The notes under the pieces are model-generated. The model worked only from the letters and a program-made list of their open reading frames with translations. It was not told the DNA's origin and did not search any database. The position numbers and the translations under genes are program-made. DNA of 10,106 bases from the NCBI GenBank assembly GCA_030618925.1, contig JAUXCK010000063.1:1-10106 (forward strand), given 5' to 3'. The stretch is from Desulfobacteraceae bacterium (lineage in GTDB: Bacteria > Desulfobacterota > Desulfobacteria > Desulfobacterales > SURF-7). This document shows positions 6,120 through 10,106 of this stretch, in pieces. How positions within the stretch are numbered: the first letter of the stretch is position 1; each line of letters begins with the position of its first letter.

Positions 6120-7535
6120 ATGGCAGGTGTTGTATCATATGGTGGTCATATCCCCGTCTGGAGAATGGATCGGAAGGTGATTGCAGACGCATGGGGAAGA
6201 GGGGCGATTAAGGGTGAACGGAGTCTGGCCAACAACGATGAAGACAGCGTCACCATGGCCGTGGAAGCCGGTGTAAATTGTATCCACAACAGGGCCAGGG
6301 AACAGATCGATGGACTTTTCTTTGCAACAACAACAGCCCCGTACCTGGAAAAAATGAACTCCGCCCTGATTTCAACGGCCATGGACCTCAAAAGGGAGAT
6401 CATCACCACTGATTTTTCAAACTCTTTGCGAGCCGGAACCGCAGCGCTCAGGGCTGCCCTGAACTCGGTCAAGAGTGGTGCAACCTCTCAGCATCTGGTG
6501 GCGGCAGCGGATCAACGCCCGGCTTATCCCAAATCTGACCAGGAACAGATATTCGGCGACGGGGCCGCTGCCCTGATGATCGGAAAAGAAAATCTTGTGG
6601 CCAGCTTTGAGGGGGATTTCTCGATCTGCAATGAAATGATGGATGTATGGAGAAACCCTGAGGACCGGCATGTCAAGATGTGGGAAGGACGCTTCATTAT
6701 TGGAGAAGGGTTTACGGCAAACATCAAAGAGGTGGTTACCGGTATTTTGAAAAAATACAATCTGACGCCCGGAGACATATCCAAACTCCTGCTCCCGGGA
6801 CCTGACAGCCGGACCTGTTCAAGGGTCGCTGCATCCCTTGGATTCTCGCCTGACAAGCAGCTTCAGGATCCGATGCTTTCAGGTGTGGGCCACTGCGGCA
6901 GCGCACACCCCCTCCTGATGCTGTGTCAAGCGTTTGAGGAGGCCAATCCGGGCGACCTCCTGCTGATGACGGCCTATGCCGACGGTGCAGATGCCTTCCT
7001 GTTTCGAGCAACCGAAAAAATAAAGGAAAAAGTTTACCGATCAAGCATGACAGACCTGTTTGAAAATAAACTGATGCTTCCCTCATATGGCCGTTTCCTG
7101 AGTTACAAAAATCTTGTTGAGCCGCAGCCGGGTGAGCCTTTCAGGCTTTTGCCTTCAGCTTCAGTATCATTCAGGGAACGGGATTCCGCCTTACGCTGTT
7201 ATGGCAGCAGATGTAAAAAATGTGGCCTCGTCACCTACCCTATCCAGAGAATCTGCTATAACTGCCGATCAAAAGATGACTATAAGACGGTGAGGCTCTC
7301 TGACAAAACAGGGAAAATCTTCACCTTCACAAGAGACAATATCGCCGGCCGGAGTGATGATCCGGTGGTCGTTCAAACCATCGCTGAACTCGAAGGCGGG
7401 ATACGGTTTTACGGATTGATGACGGACTGTGACCCTTTCCTTGTCGATCTTGACCAGCCTGTACGTCTTACGTTCAGGAGATTTTATGAAGGGGCGGGTT
7501 TCCATAACTATTTCTGGAAATTGAAACCGGTTTAA
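6120..7535 (+). CDS. HMG-CoA synthase-like domain fused to a DUF35 zinc-ribbon/OB-fold domain; active site apparently lost
   Basis: In this 471-residue protein, residues 1 to about 300 form a thiolase-fold domain like HMG-CoA synthase/KAS III, with GDGAAALMIG (146-155) and the closing pattern GSAHPL...PGDLLLMTAYADGADAF. Residues from about 320 to 471 form a DUF35 unit: a rubredoxin-like zinc ribbon with C365/C368 and C379/C382, then an OB-fold. At the nucleophile site, where archaeal synthases have a Cys before K-A-G-T, this protein reads SLRAGTAAL, with Leu103 in the Cys position and Ser102 beside it. The nearest cysteines are C54 and C170. At the catalytic His site (HQPNGK in archaea) it reads PGPDSR. 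It is thus probably not a condensing enzyme itself. DUF35 proteins bridge thiolase and HMG-CoA synthase in archaea and pair with thiolase in BbsAB. Here it likely partners the downstream thiolase. AAGGAG lies nine bases before the start. Confidence 0.8.
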   Translation: MAGVVSYGGHIPVWRMDRKVIADAWGRGAIKGERSLANNDEDSVTMAVEAGVNCIHNRAREQIDGLFFATTTAPYLEKMNSALISTAMDLKREIITTDFSNSLRAGTAALRAALNSVKSGATSQHLVAAADQRPAYPKSDQEQIFGDGAAALMIGKENLVASFEGDFSICNEMMDVWRNPEDRHVKMWEGRFIIGEGFTANIKEVVTGILKKYNLTPGDISKLLLPGPDSRTCSRVAASLGFSPDKQLQDPMLSGVGHCGSAHPLLMLCQAFEEANPGDLLLMTAYADGADAFLFRATEKIKEKVYRSSMTDLFENKLMLPSYGRFLSYKNLVEPQPGEPFRLLPSASVSFRERDSALRCYGSRCKKCGLVTYPIQRICYNCRSKDDYKTVRLSDKTGKIFTFTRDNIAGRSDDPVVVQTIAELEGGIRFYGLMTDCDPFLVDLDQPVRLTFRRFYEGAGFHNYFWKLKPV

Positions 7536-7615
7536 CACCACCTGTCGAATATGTCGGTGACTGTGTCGCGCATCAATTTTTTTCACATCAAGATGTCTTT
7601 ATTCGGGGGAGACTT

Positions 7616-8806
7616 ATGGGAAAGAGCATAAAAGATGAAGTGGCCATCATAGGGATGGGCTGCAGCAAATTTGGCGAACGCTGGGACGCGGGGCTGAATG
7701 ACCTGGCCATAGAAGCGGCCTATGAAGCCTATGAAGATGCGGGTGTGGGACCCGCCGATATCGATGCCTGCTATTTCGGAACTGTGTCCGCACCCATCGT
7801 CGGTACCGGCGGAACAACTATTGCAGATGCACTGAAGCTGAATAACATCCCCATCATCAGAAATGAGAACTGGTGCGCCAGCGGACATATCGCATTGCTC
7901 GAAGCCTGTATCGCGGTTGTCAGCGGGGTCTATGATGTTGTCATGGCCATTGGGGTCGAAAAATTAAAAGACACGGGGTTCCCGGGCCTTGGAACCGGAC
8001 GTGGGATGAGCCCTGTCCTCGAAGCAAGAAGGACGGCACCCGGTTCTTTTGGACTGATTGCCAAACGATATTTTAAAGCATGCGGCCTCAGCGATGAAGA
8101 AGGCAAAGCCCTTATCGGTAAAATTGCCGTAAAAAATCATGACAACGGCAGCCTTTGCCCAAAGGCCCACTTTCACAATAAAATAACCCTTGAAAAAGCG
8201 GTGAACGCCCCCATCATTGCATGGCCGCTGGGACTTTTTGACTGCTGTGGCAACAGCGACGGATCCGCCTGTGCCATCGTCACCAGAAAGGATCTGGCTA
8301 AAAACTTCAGGTCTGATCCCATATACCTCAAGGGGATGGGAATCGCCATGGACTCGCTGCTCCCCCATATCAGACCAGACTTTGACTGGATGCGGTTTGA
8401 CTCCCTCATCACCTCATCAAAAAAGGCCTATGAGATGGCCGGAATTACCAATCCACGTGAAGAACTGGATGTCGCCGAGATACATGACTGTTTTACAATC
8501 ACAGAACTGGCCATTTACGAAAACTTTGGTTTTAGTGAATGGGGAAAAGCAAAAGAAGATATTGATTCAGGTTTTTTTACACGGGAAGGCGGCCTTCCTG
8601 TCAACGTAGACGGAGGGCTTAAATGCTTCGGCCATCCGGTGGGCGCGAGCGGGCTGCGGATGACGTATGAAATATACAAACAGCTTCAGGGAAAAGCCGA
8701 TTCGCCTGAACGGCAGATTAAAAATCCAAGGCGTGGACTTTCCCACACCTTTGGCGGCCCTCCACAACTGAGTGCCGTGGCAATCTTCGGCAATGAACCG
8801 GGATAA
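7616..8806 (+). CDS. SCP2-type thiolase (acetyl-CoA acetyltransferase family)
   Basis: This 396-residue protein is of full family length, with the N-terminal EVAIIGMGCSKFGER typical of SCP2/nonspecific-lipid-transfer-type thiolases. Catalytic elements are present: nucleophile C87 in NENWCASGH, the HDCFT motif (H290, C292) that replaces the CxG element of classical thiolases, and H340 in GGLKCFGHPVGASG. A terminal LSHTFGG (H377) completes the fold. It should form or cleave a 3-oxoacyl-CoA with CoA. Because Cys87 is kept, it differs from Ltp2-type aldolases that have lost it. It follows the DUF35 fusion by 80 bases, with a strong GGGGGAG ribosome site at 7605-7611. SCP2-type thiolases of this kind typically need a DUF35 partner, which the upstream gene supplies. 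The chain length and branch preference are unknown. Confidence 0.88.
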   Translation: MGKSIKDEVAIIGMGCSKFGERWDAGLNDLAIEAAYEAYEDAGVGPADIDACYFGTVSAPIVGTGGTTIADALKLNNIPIIRNENWCASGHIALLEACIAVVSGVYDVVMAIGVEKLKDTGFPGLGTGRGMSPVLEARRTAPGSFGLIAKRYFKACGLSDEEGKALIGKIAVKNHDNGSLCPKAHFHNKITLEKAVNAPIIAWPLGLFDCCGNSDGSACAIVTRKDLAKNFRSDPIYLKGMGIAMDSLLPHIRPDFDWMRFDSLITSSKKAYEMAGITNPREELDVAEIHDCFTITELAIYENFGFSEWGKAKEDIDSGFFTREGGLPVNVDGGLKCFGHPVGASGLRMTYEIYKQLQGKADSPERQIKNPRRGLSHTFGGPPQLSAVAIFGNEPG

Positions 8807-8810
8807 AAAA

Positions 8811-9587
8811 ATGAATTATACAACCATACAGGTGGATAAGACAGAAGGGATCGCAAAAATTACGCTCAACCTGCCGGACAAGCTGAATGCACTTGACCTT
8901 GTCATGCGGGAAGAATTAAAAGACGCGTTCGCCGATATCAAAAAAGACAATCATGTCAAGGTCGTCGTGATCACGGGCGCAGGGAAGGCATTTTGCGCGG
9001 GCGGTGATATAAAAACCATGGAGGGGGTCACTTCTCCTGCAGGACGAGACCGGCTCAAAAATGTCCAGGAACTCGTAAAGCGAATGGTGGAATTGGAGAA
9101 ACCCATCATCGCCGGCGTAAACGGGGCGGCCACCGGTGCTGGATTCCATATCGCCCTTGCCTGTGATATTATTGTCGCCTCTGAAAAAGCAAAATTTGCC
9201 GAATCGTTTGTTAAAATTGGCCTCATCCCGGACATGGGCGGATTTTACTTCCTCCCTATGAGAGTCGGCATTCACAAGGCAAAAGAGCTCATGTTTACCG
9301 GAAGGCTGTTTGATGCCAAGGAAGCATCCGCCATGGGACTGATAAACAAACTGGTCCCCCACGAAGCCCTTGACGATGAAGTGATGCAGTTTGCCGGGGA
9401 ACTGGCCCAAGGCCCTGGCCGATGTTATGCCATGATTAAAAGCGCCCTGAATACCTGGCCCGCAAGTCTTCAAACCGTACTTGAAATCGAAGCCAACCTT
9501 CAGGCCGTATCCTTCTCGACAAAAGACTTCAAAGAAGGATTGCGCGCGTTTTTAGAAAAAAGAAAGCCTGTGTTCACCGGGGAATAG
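8811..9587 (+). CDS. Crotonase-family enoyl-CoA isomerase, PaaG-like
   Basis: This 258-residue protein has the enoyl-CoA hydratase/isomerase fold: the CoA/oxyanion loop AFCAGGDIK (60-68) and the second oxyanion loop VNGAATGAGFHIALACD (103-119). The two glutamates of classical hydratases are absent. The position of Glu144 (rat numbering) is His113 and that of Glu164 is Phe133. The segment FVKIGLIPDMGGFYFLP instead carries Asp141, as in PaaG-type isomerases and 4-chlorobenzoyl-CoA dehalogenase. Double-bond migration in an acyl-CoA is therefore more likely than hydration. I chose ATG 8811, four bases after the thiolase stop. Upstream in-frame ATGs at 8772 and 8793 would add residues unlike the family and overlap the thiolase gene. 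The tight spacing indicates translational coupling. It is the last gene of the operon, and no clear terminator follows. Confidence 0.82.
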   Translation: MNYTTIQVDKTEGIAKITLNLPDKLNALDLVMREELKDAFADIKKDNHVKVVVITGAGKAFCAGGDIKTMEGVTSPAGRDRLKNVQELVKRMVELEKPIIAGVNGAATGAGFHIALACDIIVASEKAKFAESFVKIGLIPDMGGFYFLPMRVGIHKAKELMFTGRLFDAKEASAMGLINKLVPHEALDDEVMQFAGELAQGPGRCYAMIKSALNTWPASLQTVLEIEANLQAVSFSTKDFKEGLRAFLEKRKPVFTGE

Positions 9588-9668
9588 CACGCCCTGTCCT
9601 CCCATATCATATCCCCTGTCGGCAATGATTACCTGTCCCGAAAGGGATGCGGAATAACCTGCAGCCAT
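9588..9668 (-). pseudogene. Possible remnant of a short-chain dehydrogenase C-terminus
   Basis: The minus-strand frame directly after the stop of the NifX-type gene stays open for 38 codons, into the 3' end of the isomerase gene. It begins MAAGYSASLSGQVIIADRGY. The order Ala-Ser, (S/T)GQVI, x-x-Asp-x-Gly-Tyr resembles the last strand of SDR and FabI-type reductases (typically TGQVIxVDGGY), but the rest of such a gene is missing. The upstream part would lie where the NifX-type gene now ends, so a rearrangement could have removed it. The similarity rests on about 18 residues and may be chance. Confidence 0.3.
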
Positions 9669-10106
9669 TTACTCCATATTTTTGATTTCAGATTCAATAT
9701 TTTTCATCTTTTCTTTTAAATCTATAGACTGCTTTTTCAACACTTCTAATTCCTCTTTTTTTGATAGATCACCTGCTGCTTCCAATGCACCTCCCGGTAT
9801 GGCGGCATTTCGGCCCATGCCACTACCACCGCCCATCCCCATACCCCTGCCACCCCCACCTCCCATACCTCTACCACCGCCTCCGCCCATACCTCTACCG
9901 CCTCCGCTCATACCTCTTCCGCCACCCTGCATCTGGGAACCTGTCATTTCTCCTTTTCTCATGGTACCGAATTTCTCTGGCACATTTGCTTCAACCGTGG
10001 GGGGCAGTCTCCCTTTTCTATATTTCTCGACAGCTTCTTTAACTGTCCCTGTCTGGCCGGTAAAAACTTCGATCTTACCTGCAGTAAGGGCCTGCATTGC
10101 CTTGGG
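9669..10106 (-). CDS. NifX/NifB-domain protein with Gly/Met/Arg-rich repeat and coiled-coil tail (partial, 5' end outside window)
   Basis: The frame is open to the window edge and reads PKAMQALTAGKIEVFTGQTG, then TVKEAVEKYRKGRLPP. This matches the end of the dinitrogenase iron-molybdenum cofactor (NifX/NifB, MTH1175-like) domain, whose final helix and strand have the form A-x-G-I-x-V-Y-x-G-x-x-G-T-V-x-E-A. The internal Met at 10097 is thus unlikely to be the start. A low-complexity stretch of GGGRGM-type repeats follows (about 9813-9926), then a 30-residue Lys/Glu-rich segment, EELEVLKKQ to IESEIKNME, which looks like a coiled coil. Such Gly/Met-rich plus coiled-coil tails resemble DUF5320-type proteins of anaerobes, often found beside NifX-type genes. 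A role in metal-cluster binding or delivery is plausible. It converges on the isomerase gene and is probably unrelated to the acyl-CoA operon. Confidence 0.7.
   Translation of the reverse strand, partial: PKAMQALTAGKIEVFTGQTGTVKEAVEKYRKGRLPPTVEANVPEKFGTMRKGEMTGSQMQGGGRGMSGGGRGMGGGGGRGMGGGGGRGMGMGGGSGMGRNAAIPGGALEAAGDLSKKEELEVLKKQSIDLKEKMKNIESEIKNME
9813..9926 (-). repeat. Degenerate 18-24 base repeats encoding GGGRGM units
   Basis: On the minus strand the code repeats units of roughly 18, 21 and 24 bases, giving GGGRGM-S, GGGRGM, GGGGGRGM, GGGGGRGM and GMGGGSGM in a row. The unequal unit lengths and near-identical codons point to expansion by slippage or unequal recombination. All units keep the reading frame. 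Confidence 0.75.

Noticed and set aside
8772..8810. Longer start for the isomerase gene (ATG at 8772 or 8793)
   Set aside because: The added 13 or 6 residues are unlike the family N-terminus and overlap the thiolase coding sequence; ATG 8811 gives the usual length and places the start four bases after the thiolase stop.
8916..9473. 185-codon open frame on the minus strand inside the isomerase gene
   Set aside because: It is antisense to a clear crotonase-family protein, with composition typical of a shadow frame and no family motif.
9813..9926. Repeat block as a CRISPR array
   Set aside because: Units are 18-24 bases with no unique spacers and keep the reading frame of a glycine-rich protein segment.

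Overview
The window reads as a chromosomal segment of an anaerobic, probably sulfate-reducing, member of the Desulfobacterota (Desulfobacterales-like). This is inferred from gene content: a MeaA-type B12 mutase beside a DUF35-fused HMG-CoA-synthase-like protein and a thiolase, a short FMN/Fe-S Old-Yellow-type enzyme, and a NifX-type protein with a Gly/Met/Arg-rich tail. There are no RNA genes, insertion sequences or CRISPR arrays that I can see. Genes are densely packed, with ordinary Shine-Dalgarno sites. Base composition is balanced except for a strongly AT-rich stretch at about 60-320.

Left part (1-1938): the last 18 codons of a gene, possibly a thiolase, run in from the left. An AT-rich leader follows, holding a perfect-match sigma-54 (-24/-12) promoter, and then a small single-domain PilZ (c-di-GMP receptor) gene. 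Converging on it from the right is a minus-strand pair: a CocE/X-Pro-peptidase-type hydrolase with a lipoprotein signal (first gene, behind a near-consensus sigma-70 promoter), followed by an Old Yellow Enzyme-type FMN/[4Fe-4S] oxidoreductase.

Core part (4038-9587): four plus-strand genes with short gaps form a probable operon. They encode (1) an ethylmalonyl-CoA-mutase/MeaA-type adenosylcobalamin mutase with its B12 domain fused; (2) an HMG-CoA-synthase-like domain fused to a DUF35 zinc-ribbon/OB domain, in which the catalytic Cys and His both appear to be replaced; (3) an SCP2-type thiolase with an intact Cys/His active site; and (4) a PaaG-like crotonase-family isomerase lacking both hydratase glutamates. 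Together they look like an acyl-CoA route in which a dicarboxylic (malonyl-type) CoA ester is rearranged, its double bond moved, and the chain cleaved or condensed by a thiolase scaffolded by the DUF35 fusion. No crotonyl-CoA carboxylase/reductase, mutase chaperone or epimerase gene is present, so the substrate is unknown. This cassette is the best candidate here for an undescribed system.

Right part (9588-10106): a short stretch in which the minus strand reads like the C-terminal end of a short-chain dehydrogenase, possibly a gene remnant, followed by the C-terminal part of a minus-strand NifX/NifB-type protein with a glycine-rich repeat and a coiled-coil tail that continues past the window edge.
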